In this document: positions 1 through 9,575 of the stretch, in pieces
Layout of the letters: every line of letters starts with the position of its first letter
Position numbering within the stretch: the stretch's first letter is position 1
Origin: Cladophialophora immunda
Lineage: Eukaryota > Ascomycota > Eurotiomycetes > Chaetothyriales > Herpotrichiellaceae
Direction: 5' to 3'
DNA length: 64,000 nucleotides
Assembly: GCF_000835495.1 (NCBI RefSeq)
Contig: NW_015622541.1
Coordinates: 6,696,001-6,760,000 of the forward strand
Made by a program: the position numbers and the translations under genes
The notes under the pieces: model-generated
What the model was told of the DNA's origin: nothing
Databases searched by the model: none
Seen by the model: only the letters and a program-made list of their open reading frames with translations

Positions 1-973
1 CCAATGGAACAAGAACATTGTATGACGACCAGGGATATACGGCGCCAGCCCAGGATAGCGCGATGAGGACACCACAGATGGCCGCGATGAAGATGGCATT
101 ACCAGCCCAATCAATCGAGGTCAGCCTGGTGGCGAGCTTGACGTTCTTGTTCCATCTCACCTTCAAGAAGGCAAGGAGAAGTGACAACGCTACCCCGCCA
201 ATGGGAAGATTGAGGTAGAAGACCCATCGCCAGGTGGAATACTCAACAATAAGCCCGCCGAAGAATGGACCGAGCGCCGTGCCAAGAGCAATCAGACCAA
301 AGATGATGGCAAAGTAGTTGCCTCGTTGTCGCAAGGGGATCAAGTCGCAGATGATCATCTCGATGAGGACGCTCATGCCGCCTGCGCCGGCTCCCTGAAT
401 CACACGACCGACGATGAGCATCGGCATGCTGCTTGCTCCTCCGCAAATTCCGCCGCCCAGCACAAAAATCGCCGTTGCGGCGATCGTTGGCCACCGACGT
501 CCAAAGACATTTGCCAGCTGTCCGTAAAGGGGCTGCAATGCCGTCCTGTCGCGAAAATTCGTCAATACCACGTTGATGCAGCAATGGAAGAAGCTGATTG
601 CGAGACGAATATGTTGTACTTACATGGTCAGGAAGTAACCATTGACGGCCCATATATACAAGTCGCCGCCACCTAGATCCGCGATGATAGACGGCAGAGC
701 CGTGGATGTGATGGTTGCTTCCAGCGCTGTCAGCAGACCTGTGAAGCTGAGTGCTACCACAATCATCCAGAACCGCAACCCTTTCTTCAGTCCGGTCGTT
801 GAGGGCTTGGTCGAGAGCTGAGCATCTTTTGGAGCAGCTGTCTCCGCCTCCTTGCTGGCTGCATCGTTGTCCATACCGGCACTGGAGTTGACCACAGCCT
901 TGTCACGGGAGAGGTCCATCTCCGGATGCGGATTTGACTCCATGTGTAAACTCTCTTCTTCCAAGTTACTCAT
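1..973 (-). CDS. DHA14-type MFS drug transporter, 5' part (cut by window edge)
   Basis: This is the N-terminal part of a plasma-membrane proton antiporter of the major facilitator superfamily, 14-helix drug/H+ group. The start chosen is the ATG at 973, which opens a hydrophilic N-terminus (MSNLEEESLHMESN). Exon 1 (624-973) ends with ...NGYFLTM at a GTAAGT donor. The intron is 546-623 and exon 2 runs off the window at base 1. The first helix carries FTGLLTALEATITSTALPSI, the usual TMS1 pattern. Exon 2 reads TALQPLYGQLANVFGRRWPT (loop 2-3 motif A), then GRVIQGAGAGGMSVL (motif C-like), then GPFFGGLIVEYSTWRWVFYL. These are standard for the fungal TRI12/azole-efflux type. The C-terminal half lies outside the window, so completeness cannot be judged. 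The substrate is unknown. Confidence 0.88.
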
Positions 974-1741
974 TTTCTTCCAGGCTAGGGTCTCGTACTG
1001 TCTCTCGTCGACTCTCAAGGATCGGGGGTGTCCTGGCGGGATAAGGGCGGGCTATACGGATCTGATATGCCTCTCCTGGGCGAGGGGGTTCGCGAATTCC
1101 AACTTCAATTGAAAGGAACGATTGACAGGACCACAGACCAAAGATAAAAGAAAGCCACACGAGTCAAAGGAGCACCAAAGTCTTATAGACTGTGCTACTA
1201 CGGTGGACATCGATCAGACTGATGTACTCGGAGGTCTTCCTGTACCGGAGGCTTTCTTGCTCTCCGGATCGGAGGCTTTTGTTCAATCCTTTCGGGGATC
1301 TTTCAAGCGGGATGAAGTACGCCACCCCGTTTCGAAACTGGCTCATGACCAGACCTTGCTCCTAGGAGCATTGCAAGCATATTCGGATATTTTCAACCTT
1401 GTCATTAAGGGGAAACTGACTGCTCGGCGTGATGGTCGAGACAGAGCGTGCGGTCTGGGTTTAGGGCGGCATCACTCTCGTCCCGATCTGGGGAGGACTG
1501 CGAGTAGCGCCGACCTTGGCAGTGAGACTCTCTCCCCCCAGTTGAAATGCTTCTGCTTCTTACACATCAGCAGAAGCTGCCACTGCACCGTTCTCTAACT
1601 CAATTATATGGCCTAAAGCTACGGCCTCCTCAACACAAGGAAGCAACTAGCATCCTGCAACAGCGGACCTAGACACTTCACAACCACTTGTGAACAGAGC
1701 GTGGAGACGAGCCAGGATCCGACTCTGCTGGAACTTGCAGA
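974..1741. other. Intergenic region between divergent MFS and MOSC genes
   Basis: About 770 bases lie between the divergently transcribed transporter and MOSC gene, so both promoters should lie here. Short open frames on both strands (for example around 1122-1598) show no domain-like composition and no sensible splice partners. I see no RNA gene or repeat. Confidence 0.5.
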
Positions 1742-2953
1742 ATGCATATTCAAAGGGTGAGTTTAATCAGTTAACTATACTTCCATTTACTTTGGAAGCT
1801 CCAGCCGGACGCACCATATATGTTGCACTCAATTCTTCTTGCATACGCTGATCATAATCTGCCCTGTACATCTTCACAGCTCTTCATATATCCTATCAAG
1901 TCTCTCCTCCCAGTCGAGGTTACCGAAGCAGAAATCACGTCGACGGGGCTGAATTATGATCGGTCGTTCATCCTCATCAAGGAGACGGATGATGTGGCCG
2001 CCGATGAGCACACTTCATCGGTACAGGAACATCTGACCATCAAATCTCTGTCAAAGTTGTGCCTGTTTCAGCCGTCAATCCTGTCAACTGGTGAAACATC
2101 TTCGCATGGGAGGCTGAATGTCAAACATACGCTCAGTGGTGAAGAGATCGAGTTTCCCCTCGTACCTACGCCGAGTTTTCTAGGCAATGCTGAGGCATAT
2201 ACCGTTGAACTGTTCGGCACGCGAGCCGTGGGAGAAGATATGGGCGATGAGATCGCGGCATGGTTTACAAAGCATCTGGGACAGAAAGCACGGCTGCTAT
2301 ATATGGTTGACGGAAGCACAGGGACGCGGGATTGCCCTGCGCCATCATTAATTCCACGCAAGCCAAAACCACGGACCGGATTGTTGTCCTGGATCAAGGC
2401 TCAGGAGGAAGAACTTCATGCCCAAAAGATACAGTTTGCTGATGCAGCACCTCTGCTAATCACGACAGTGAGCTCCGAAAGGGACGCGAAGGGTCGGGTG
2501 CCCAAGAATGTAGTAGAAGACGAGGGTGAAGAAGACGATGTGATCGTGCGGTTCCGCTCGAATGTGCACATCGACAACGTCTCTGCGCGTGGAGAGCATG
2601 ATTCCGTGAGCGATGATGAGGGGGGCGAGAGTCATTCAGCCCCCTATGCCGAAGAGAACTGGAAGGCCCTCAACATCGTCCCTGCAAGCTCCGGTGATGA
2701 CACTGCCGCCACAAACGCCCCAGTCCACCTCGACCTGGTCTTCAACACGGTCCGCTGCATGTCTTTGAACGTGGACTTCCGCACCGGTGGCACCGTGCCG
2801 CCCGAGCGTCAGCTCTATAGACTCCTGACCAAGGATAGGAGGGTGAATCCGGCTTTTCCCTACAAGCCGTGTTTCGGACGGTATGCCTTTGCGGAGCCAT
2901 TCGGGACGGTGATCAGGGTAGGGGATCGGGTGGAGGTGGAGGAATGGTGCTGA
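1742..2953 (+). CDS. MOSC-domain protein (molybdenum-cofactor sulfurase C-terminal-like)
   Basis: The protein resembles the MOSC N-terminal beta-barrel plus MOSC domain family (mARC/YcbX-like), which binds molybdenum cofactor and takes part in reductive detoxification. A 15-base first exon (1742-1756) encodes MHIQR. A GTGAGT...CACAG intron (1757-1879) joins it in phase to LFIYPIKSLLPVEVTEAEIT, restoring the family's expected N-terminus. The total is 362 residues. The central part has LLITTVSS. The C-terminal part has VRCMSLNVDFRTG, which carries the conserved MOSC cysteine, and PCFGRYAF near the end. An acidic, low-complexity insert (about residues 220-285) sits between the two halves. An in-frame ATG at 1820 would lie inside the intron, so I reject it as the start. 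The partner protein is unknown. Confidence 0.82.
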
Positions 2954-3451
2954 AGAATGCTCTGGTGCACTATTTTCCTTTGGTTCGGATATCAAGGCCC
3001 TCAATGTGTCAGTGAACCAATGCACACAGTTTCTTTGAGGAGCTATATGAAGCCATTGTTTGTGGGGGTTCCCTTGAATGCTGGACACTGCTGATTTGAA
3101 GCTGGTGACTGGGAGAGTGTCTTGGTAATAGCAATCAAAGTCCTAATCGCCCATCTTCCGCTCATGGCTAAGCTGCTCGCCGTTATTACTCGCCCTTCTC
3201 GTAGAATGAAGGCGTGCAACCACTTAAAATGCAAATTTGACGTGTGTTGAAATGGTACCTGAGTCCGTCCCCAAATGCCGAGCCTCAGCCCGGGAGAGGA
3301 GATTTCGGACACTTTGTGGCTCACCTTCGAAAGACCGAGCGTGGGATGCCAAGACGGAACATGTTAGCGCCCACAGAAGCGGGGTGTCTGATTTTTACAC
3401 AATATAATATTTACCATCGGAATGTCCTTCAACAATCACAACAGGAAACAT
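2954..3451. other. Intergenic region, MOSC gene to tRNA-Asn
   Basis: About 500 bases. Short frames on both strands have no recognisable content. The last tens of bases are the 5' flank of the tRNA gene; no upstream Pol III element is obvious, as expected for internally promoted tRNA genes. Confidence 0.4.
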
Positions 3452-3475
3452 TCCTCTGTGGCGCAATTGGCTAGC

Positions 3476-3526
3476 GTATGTATCAGCAAGACCGCTAAGT
3501 CGACACAGCTAACAGTGTTTCTCCAG
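3476..3526 (+). other. Spliceosomal-like intron in the D arm of tRNA-Asn
   Basis: The 51-base insert starts GTATGT, has GCTAAC at 3508-3513 and ends TTTCTCCAG. These are the donor, branch site and acceptor of protein-coding introns in this same window. Excision joins GGCTAGC to GCGTCTGA and restores the 3' strand of the D stem exactly. Confidence 0.75.
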
Positions 3527-3540
3527 GCGTCTGACTGTTA

Positions 3541-3591
3541 ATTCACGATTTGACACTGTGAAAAACAAGTGATCAAAGGGGATCAACACCC
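3541..3591 (+). other. Canonical-position tRNA intron (37/38) of tRNA-Asn
   Basis: The 51-base insert lies directly after the base 3' of the anticodon, where the tRNA splicing endonuclease cuts nuclear pre-tRNAs. It has no GT...AG borders. AACA at 3585-3588 could pair with the TGTT of the anticodon loop. I could not confirm a full bulge-helix-bulge by eye. Confidence 0.7.
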
Positions 3592-3596
3592 ATCAG

Positions 3597-3645
3597 GTGG
3601 GAACTATGCTCAACTGAATCTTACTCCCAAACTAACAACTCACAG
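3597..3645 (+). other. Spliceosomal-like intron in the anticodon 3' stem of tRNA-Asn
   Basis: The 49-base insert starts GTGGGA (G at +5), has ACTAAC at 3631-3636 and ends ACTCACAG. Excision joins ATCAG to GAGGTTGG, completing the anticodon 3' strand TCAGG. The donor is weaker than that of the D-arm intron. Confidence 0.7.
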
Positions 3646-3685
3646 GAGGTTGGTGGTTCGAGCCCACCCGGAGGAGCATCTATTC

Positions 3686-3692
3686 TTTTTTT
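3686..3692 (+). terminator. Pol III T-tract terminator of tRNA-Asn
   Basis: Seven T residues ten bases after the discriminator base match an RNA polymerase III termination signal. Confidence 0.75.
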
Positions 3693-4483
3693 GCCCCGTC
3701 TTTCACTTTTGTTGCTGTGCCTAGGGGCAGAGTTTGAGCCCATGAACAGGCGTCTGGGCACAAGAATCCTCTGGCCCCCCATTGTCCCTTTAGAAGCCAG
3801 CCTCTTGATTTATCTTTTTCTCAAGATTAGTGTAGCCTCCAGTCGACGAGATAGATATACCGGACTTCACTTATGTATGACTGCAATCGTGGCTATCGCT
3901 TTCTCTTCCTATGTGTCATAAAGGGTGAAGGGATTGAACAGTATCACCTGCAGCGTGAAGATATGCGGATATCAAGAAGTGAGCGCCTGTGAATATGGTA
4001 ATACTGATATCACTATTAGCTACCAGATCAACGATGAAGGCGTTACAAACCCTGAACTCATAGCTTCGCTAGAGCGCATAGGATATGAATCTGATACACC
4101 AAACATCCATGGAGTTTGGAAAAATTCGAGGCTATCCAGACGGGGAACTCTCAGTCAATGTGAGAATGTTGTAAGAGATCGCTGAGACACTAATACGAGG
4201 TGCTTGTGGTTGGTCTGCATCTCCGCATCGTTATGGGCGGAATAAGTGTGGGGGAAGCTCTAATTAAGTGCCCTGAGTGCCTGGGAGTCTCAATTCGGCC
4301 ACCCGGGGAACTGGGCTGCGACCGCCAAATCCAGAAATGCACGAGGCCTCCAAACAACAGACTCCGCACCCAACTTCCTCCTTTCAATTGAGCCTTGACC
4401 CATACCGAGTACATACCTACACACATACTTCTTTGTTCGATTGGATCGTTTCATCGCCCCTTGATCCAGATCCAGTGCTCGCG
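3693..4483. other. Intergenic region upstream of the Zn2Cys6 gene
   Basis: About 790 bases. A short frame at 3925-4185 has no recognised domain and no splice partner. The 3' portion is the presumed promoter and 5' leader of the regulator. Confidence 0.4.
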
Positions 4484-6809
4484 ATGGTGGCCACCCCAAC
4501 GACACCGCGCACGCAGTCTGGGCAGAGGAAGGAAAGAATGGCGGACAAGTCTCAGCAAGACGGCCCCAAGTCACTAGCACGAGCATGTCTGTCCTGTCGA
4601 GCTCGAAAAACCCGCTGTGATACGGCAAGGCCACGCTGTACCTCGTGCGCCGCGCAGGGGAAGGACTGCGTCTACAAACAAGAGACGCCGCAGAGAAGGT
4701 ACGTTCGTCCTCTCGGAGCTGGAAGCTAGGTTGACGCAGTGACATATCTAGACCGACGTTGGCGCGCATTCACGAATTGCAGAAGCAAAACTCGGCCCTT
4801 GATGCTTTCATCGCCAGGCTCAAATCGGCACCACCTGCAAAGCGAGAGAGACTGTTGACATCAGTAACAATCTGCGATGGGCGGGTTCGTTTACCGGACG
4901 ACGGCAGCGACGAACGTAATGCTGAACCACGCTTTTCACCTCAACCACACCTTGCTGGGCCGCCAGCGGGAAACCAGGATGCTATGCCCAACATCGCACA
5001 AAATCTGCGGCGCCGGAGTAGCCTAGGCAGTCTGGAAGATTCCTCAGACGAGGAATTCGATATCGGCCCTTTCCTGTCTGTAGATGAGGCAGGGAAACCC
5101 AGCAGCTTTGGACCTTCCTCTGCCCTTCACTACCATCCCCGGTCGGGAAGCACTTCGGTGCAATCAGCAGCCTCTCTGGCGAGAGACCATATCAGGAACT
5201 GCTTGATTGCAGAAGCTGCGCTCCAGAGACAGAACGAGCGCCACTTGGCTTCGCTGCCCGACGTCCATGGAGTTCCGACAGAGTTAGCGATGCATTTGCT
5301 CGAATTGCACTGGAGCCGCCAACACCACACGTTATTGCTGACCTACCGACCTGCGATTATAAGAGATCTGTTACGGAACGGACCTCATTGTTCGAGGTTC
5401 CTACTTCATGCTATATTTGCGTGTACAAGCAAGTTTTCTGCCCGAGTGGAGGTCCGAGACGATCCATCAGACCCTTCAACAGCAGGTCGACGGTTTTTCC
5501 GACGTTGTGACGAGCTCCTTGCAGAAGACTCTCTCTTGATTTACCCCAAGCTTCCCACCGTGGTTGGACTCCTACTCCTAGGATCGAGCTACAATGCCAA
5601 AGGCGAGACCTCGAAAGGATGGTTATACACGGGTTATGCCCTGCGCATGATTTATGATCTCGGTCTGCACCTTGACCCAAAAGAGACCAGCGACTCTCCA
5701 GAGCAGGTGGAAATCCGGCGGAGAGTCTTTTGGGGTGCCTTTGTGTCGGACAAGTTACAAAGTCTCTACCTTGGACGCCCAGCGGCCATCAATCTTCGAG
5801 ACTCGCATGTCTCGCGAGACTTTATGGACACTCTCGAAGAGCAGGAGCTATACGTGCCATACAAAGATCCCAAATATCCCGGCCCCCAGACTACTTCCCC
5901 TTCTACCGGTCTTCCCATCTACTCGGTCTCGACCTTCCAACAGCTGTGCCTGCTATCCAAGATTATGACCAAGATTATCAACACATTCTATGTCGTTGGA
6001 GCAACACCTCGCAACGCTCAGGCCAGTCTGCAGCTTGTCGACAATGCGCTACAAGCATGGAGGGAGAACTTGCCAACAAATCTGGATTTCCAGCCTCGAC
6101 TCTTGCAATCTGATCCGACATCGTACCCCCCTCCGAACTTGATGAACGTGCACGCGCTCTATTATTCCTTGCTGATTCTTCTTCACCGACCGTTCATCTC
6201 GGACGGACACTTGCGCTCCACCGCTACTCCGTCATTGTCTTGGGGTCGCTGCACATCGGCGGCACGAAGTATCACGAGCATTGCACTGGCATGGAAAACT
6301 GCATACAGCCTCAGAGGCGCCCCGTACTTGTTGAGCTATGCGATATATGTTGCATGCACGATCCACGTTCGGAACGCCGCAGCCGATGCATCCAGTGGCA
6401 ACAACAGAGAGCACACCTCCCTCCTGGCGGCAAGCTTGTCTTGTCTTGAACAGCTGTGTCTTGCGAATCCCGGTGTTTCTAAGCCCATGAAGATCATACA
6501 AAGATTGATGGAGGCTAGCAAAATTGTATTGCAGCCAGGTAAATATGTCTCGGATGTTGTCATGTCAGTTGCTGACTCTCCAAAGAGGAAACTATATACC
6601 CCAGCTACTCGCCATCCTCGTTCGATTTTGACACCATCTTCAGCATGTTCCCCACGAGGAATGTGACGAGCTCAAATGTGCAATACTCGGGAGAAGTGAT
6701 TTTCGACTCGGATATTCCTGATGATCCGCTCTTCGGACTCATGGACGAGCCCATCTTGCCCTACACCGACATGTCTGATACCTTTTTCAATGGCACTAGA
6801 GCATTTTGA
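4484..6809 (+). CDS. Zn2Cys6 transcription factor with fungal_trans domain
   Basis: This is a nuclear DNA-binding regulator of 741 residues. Exons are 4484-4698, 4752-6538 and 6586-6809. The zinc cluster is Cys35-x2-Cys38-x6-Cys45-x6-Cys52-x2-Cys55-x6-Cys62 followed by a basic linker. The first intron (GTACGT...CTAG) joins it in phase to RIHELQKQNSALDAFIARLK, a short heptad segment suited to dimerisation. The fungal-specific middle homology domain is clear at KGWLYTGYALRMIYDLGLHL and EIRRRVFWGAFVSDKLQSLY. The last intron (6539-6585) is needed: reading through it ends early at 6666, whereas splicing gives an acidic C-terminus ending FFNGTRAF. It lies at the head of a run of catabolic genes and is the obvious candidate regulator of them; that role is inference from position. 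Confidence 0.9.
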
Positions 6810-7199
6810 GGCCAAGATGAATACAATCAAAGCGAGTCGCCTGCTCTGGGGAAAGCGTGGAGATTGAAGCTTTGAGGCACCGTCCGCTCTGCAACGAGTG
6901 AAAAAGATAACCAGACTAAAGGAGGGAACTGCAGCCGGAGGATCATCCTCCGGCTGTCGGAATGTGACTCTCCGCCACGGGGACTGCAAGCGAAATTGGT
7001 CCGACTATCCTTGCTTTGGGGTATAACCTAGCAACTGGACTCCAATTCGTGGATCCCTGAATCCCTCTGGGTGCTAGTGATGGTCCGAAGTTGGAAATCT
7101 CTATAATACGTCGATATTTTGGCACCCCTGGTGAGCTCCAGTAACCCGTATCAGAAGGAGCCAGAGTCGAGAATCGCAAAACACTCGGAGCTAGTCACA
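6810..7199. other. Intergenic region, regulator to CMD gene
   Basis: About 390 bases. Nothing coding is seen. An imperfect inverted repeat of GGAGGATCATCCTCCGG type lies near 6936-6955 and could be a hairpin at the regulator's 3' end or an operator-like palindrome. Confidence 0.4.
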
Positions 7200-7689
7200 A
7201 TGAGCGGCGAAAGTTCATTATACGACAAGGGCAAGGAGGTCCGCATCGCGGTGCTAGGAGAAGCACATGTGCAGAGGTCTCTGGCGGCGCGACAAAGCGA
7301 GTTCGCCAAACCGTTGCAGGACTTCACCACCGAGTTTTGCTGGGGAAAAGTCTGGGCTCGCCCGGAGCTCGATCGCAGGTCGAGAAGTCTCGTCAGTACG
7401 TTCAGAGCTCCCCCAATGGCTGTCCCTTCACCCAGCACCTTTTCTGACAATGAGCAATTTAGATCTGGGATTCATGATTGCCTTGCACAGCTGGCATGAA
7501 TTGGCTATCCACACCAAAGGAGCTATCCGAAATGGCGTGACGGAGGTTGAGATCAGAGAGGTCATTATGCAATCTATGGTGTATTGCGGTGTGCCTGCCG
7601 GTGTCCAGGCCTTGAAAGTGGCTGAGACGTCGATCAACGAGATGATTGAAAGCGGAGAGCACCAGAGACAGCTGAAGGAGAAGGTGTAA
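7200..7689 (+). CDS. Carboxymuconolactone decarboxylase (CMD) family protein
   Basis: A small all-helical protein of 140 residues. Exons are 7200-7395 and 7463-7689, with a GTACGT donor and CTGAC branch site. The joined product reads PLQDFTTEFCWGKVWARPEL then RRSRSLVNLGFMIALHSWHE, then HTKGAIRNGVTEVEIREVIM and QSMVYCGVPAGVQAL. These are the core motifs of gamma-carboxymuconolactone decarboxylase-like proteins. The peroxidase-type CxxC of AhpD is absent, which favours the decarboxylase-like branch. Family members act in aromatic-acid and lactone breakdown, usually as homo-oligomers. The next gene on the right is a lactonase-type hydrolase transcribed toward it (3' ends about 110 bases apart), supporting a shared catabolic context. 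The exact substrate cannot be read from sequence. Confidence 0.87.
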
Positions 7690-7799
7690 GGGCGGCAGCT
7701 AGAAGTAAATTCTGTCTTTTGCAGAAAAGCAGGGCATATTGAACATCTCCATGCCTGCCATAGAAAAGGATAGAGGAACCAAAATAGTCTGCATGGATC

Positions 7800-8783
7800 T
7801 CAATACATCCACCGTGGGAAAAACCGGTTCTGGTTCTCCGAAGCCCATTTCCAGTCGTGCGCGACTATCCACTCGACCGCGTCGCCATTGACCTCGATCA
7901 GCCTCTGCACGTTCTCAATTGTCTTCCGGGCCTTGTGCAGCTCGGCGTGCGCACTCTTCAACTTCCCCTGGCCGTTGTCGTACTCGAGAATCTGCTTCTC
8001 CCCGGTCATGATGCGGCGGTCGTGGCAGCAATCGCCGCCCAGATACACCCACTTCTCGGGCCCGACGCGGAGCAGGGCGTTGACATGGCCGTGGATGTGG
8101 CCTGGGGCGTCGATGATCCACAGGCTGCCGTCGCCAAAGAAGTCGACCGCGTAGGGCAGCGTCGAAATGGACGTCCACTGGTGCTTCGTCTGCGCGGGCG
8201 CCGCCATGTGTTTCCTGTCCGAGTCCGGCACGGGCGGGAGCTCGGTGACCTGGGACGCGGGCAGGGCGCCCTTCTCGATGCGCTCGAGCGGGTAGTGTGG
8301 TGCGCCGTTCTCGAGGATGTACAGCGTGCCCGAGCCCACGACGAACGTCGACTGCGGGTAGTCGGACGGCAGCCCGATGTGGTCCCAGTGGATGTGGCTC
8401 AGGACCACGTAGTCGATGTCCCGCGCTGGGTCGAGCCCGCCGCTCATCAGGCTCGACCGCGCGTCCGCCGACGAGTATACCGGTTGTCGGGTGGTGATGT
8501 GGTGCTGCGTCGCCGGCTGGGCGTACCGGGTCAGGTCGCGCTTGATGCCCAGGTCAAACACGACCCGCGTGGGCTTGGACGTGCTAGTCGCGCGGTGCTC
8601 GATCAGGAAGCACATCGACGGCACCGTCGTGCCTTTCTCCGGGTCGGGGTCCGTCACGAAGTTGCGCTCCGGAAGCGTCAAGAACCCCCCGTTCAGGGCT
8701 GCCACTTTCACATATACCTGGTTTGGCGCCGGGGGTGGTAGACGCAGAGCGTCGTCGCCAGGTCTGTGCGTGAGATCTCCCAT
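7800..8783 (-). CDS. Metallo-beta-lactamase-fold hydrolase, probable lactonase
   Basis: A single-exon gene for 327 residues. The dinuclear zinc motif H-x-H-x-D-H is SHIHWDHIG with His130, His132, Asp134 and His135. Further ligands are expected at the His of APGHIHGHV, the Asp of YLGGDCCHD and the His of VEWIVAHDWKW. The length and motif layout suit the N-acyl-homoserine-lactonase/AttM-like branch, which opens lactone rings, but related fungal enzymes open benzoxazolinones or lactams. It lies between a CMD-family gene and a hydroxyacid dehydrogenase and shares a 790-base divergent promoter with the latter. Third positions are strongly G/C, which produces a long false open frame on the opposite strand (7857-8741). 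The family call is secure; substrate choice is inference. Confidence 0.87.
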   Translation of the reverse strand: MGDLTHRPGDDALRLPPPAPNQVYVKVAALNGGFLTLPERNFVTDPDPEKGTTVPSMCFLIEHRATSTSKPTRVVFDLGIKRDLTRYAQPATQHHITTRQPVYSSADARSSLMSGGLDPARDIDYVVLSHIHWDHIGLPSDYPQSTFVVGSGTLYILENGAPHYPLERIEKGALPASQVTELPPVPDSDRKHMAAPAQTKHQWTSISTLPYAVDFFGDGSLWIIDAPGHIHGHVNALLRVGPEKWVYLGGDCCHDRRIMTGEKQILEYDNGQGKLKSAHAELHKARKTIENVQRLIEVNGDAVEWIVAHDWKWASENQNRFFPRWMY

Positions 8784-9575
8784 TGCCGTTGCTGTAAGGG
8801 GGCCTGTCTTTGGATCTTACTGAGCTGCCGTGCTTGTTGGCATGTGTCAGAGCAGGACTGATGGATCTGATCAATACACGACCGAGTACCACTTATGTGC
8901 GAAGCCTCTCGAACCGGCAAAAGCGACATCGAAGTATCTTGTCCCCGTGTCGAAGTCTCCCTTGGAGTCACTCTCCAGCCTGGTGATGCTGGAGCAAATG
9001 CTAGAGGTGTCGCCCCCACTCCTCACTCCCGAATACCGCACCTCGTGCTCCGGGCAGAAGAATGCCAGGTCGAGTGTGGTCCCTTCCCCGAGGCAAAGCC
9101 ACGACGGAGAAAGGCCGATTGGTGCAAGGTATAGCATCCCAGCGGGGCCATGGTACGGGGTATCATTCGGGGTTCGCCCGGGGTAGATGGAGACCAAGTC
9201 CCCAGCCTCATGAGCCGAACAAGCATAGCAGTTCAGACCCTGCGTCCGGAGACTCATTCTCCGGCCTAGCCTCACGCTTCACGCATCCCCTCACTCGACA
9301 AGCGACACTGCAGATTGGGGGAGAATCGACCCCCGAGCTGGAAGTACCCGAGAGTACGGAGTCCATGCAGCGACTCGTTGCCGGCGAGGACCACGCGGGG
9401 TCATCGTGCCGGCTATCGACTTCAAAGATCACAAAGTGGCAATCACTGTGGTAACTATTTAGTGAGTTGGTTGGTAGCAGCCTTTCCCGAATGTTGGCAT
9501 AGGTTCATCACACGAAAAACAAACAAACGAACAAATCAACCACCACCAACATCAGCAGCCAGCAGTATCCAAACA
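8784..9575. other. Divergent promoter region, lactonase / hydroxyacid dehydrogenase
   Basis: About 790 bases lie between two divergent starts. Short frames on both strands look random. The region probably carries both promoters. A CA/AAC-rich leader (about 9506-9575) precedes the right-hand ATG, typical of fungal 5' leaders. Confidence 0.45.

Larger units (their letters stand above)
3452..3676 (+). tRNA. tRNA-Asn (anticodon GTT) interrupted by three introns
   Basis: Removing 3476-3526, 3541-3591 and 3597-3645 leaves a 74-base tRNA. The acceptor stem TCCTCTG (3452-3458) pairs with CGGAGGA (3669-3675), with discriminator G at 3676. The D arm is GCGC/GCGC. The anticodon stem TCTGA/TCAGG carries the loop CTGTTAA with anticodon GTT at 3537-3539. 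The T arm is GGTGG-TTCGAGC-CCACC. The A box lies wholly upstream of the first intron and the B box (GGTTCGAGCCC) downstream of the last, so Pol III promotion should be intact. The middle intron lies at the standard 37/38 position. The outer two look spliceosomal. A run of seven T (3686-3692) follows. Because the body is interrupted three times, covariance-model searches may miss the gene or call it a pseudogene. Confidence 0.85.

Noticed and set aside
1820..1879. ATG at 1820 as start of the MOSC protein
   Set aside because: It would add an atypical leader; the 1742 start with the 1757-1879 intron restores the family's normal N-terminus.
3452..3676. tRNA-Asn locus as a random degenerate tRNA fragment
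   Set aside because: Every base of the 74-base product fits a cloverleaf after removal of exactly three segments with clean borders; random decay would not leave this.
7857..8741. 294-codon open frame on the plus strand
   Set aside because: Antisense to the lactonase gene; Arg/Val/Ala-rich shadow caused by G/C third positions, with no family features.
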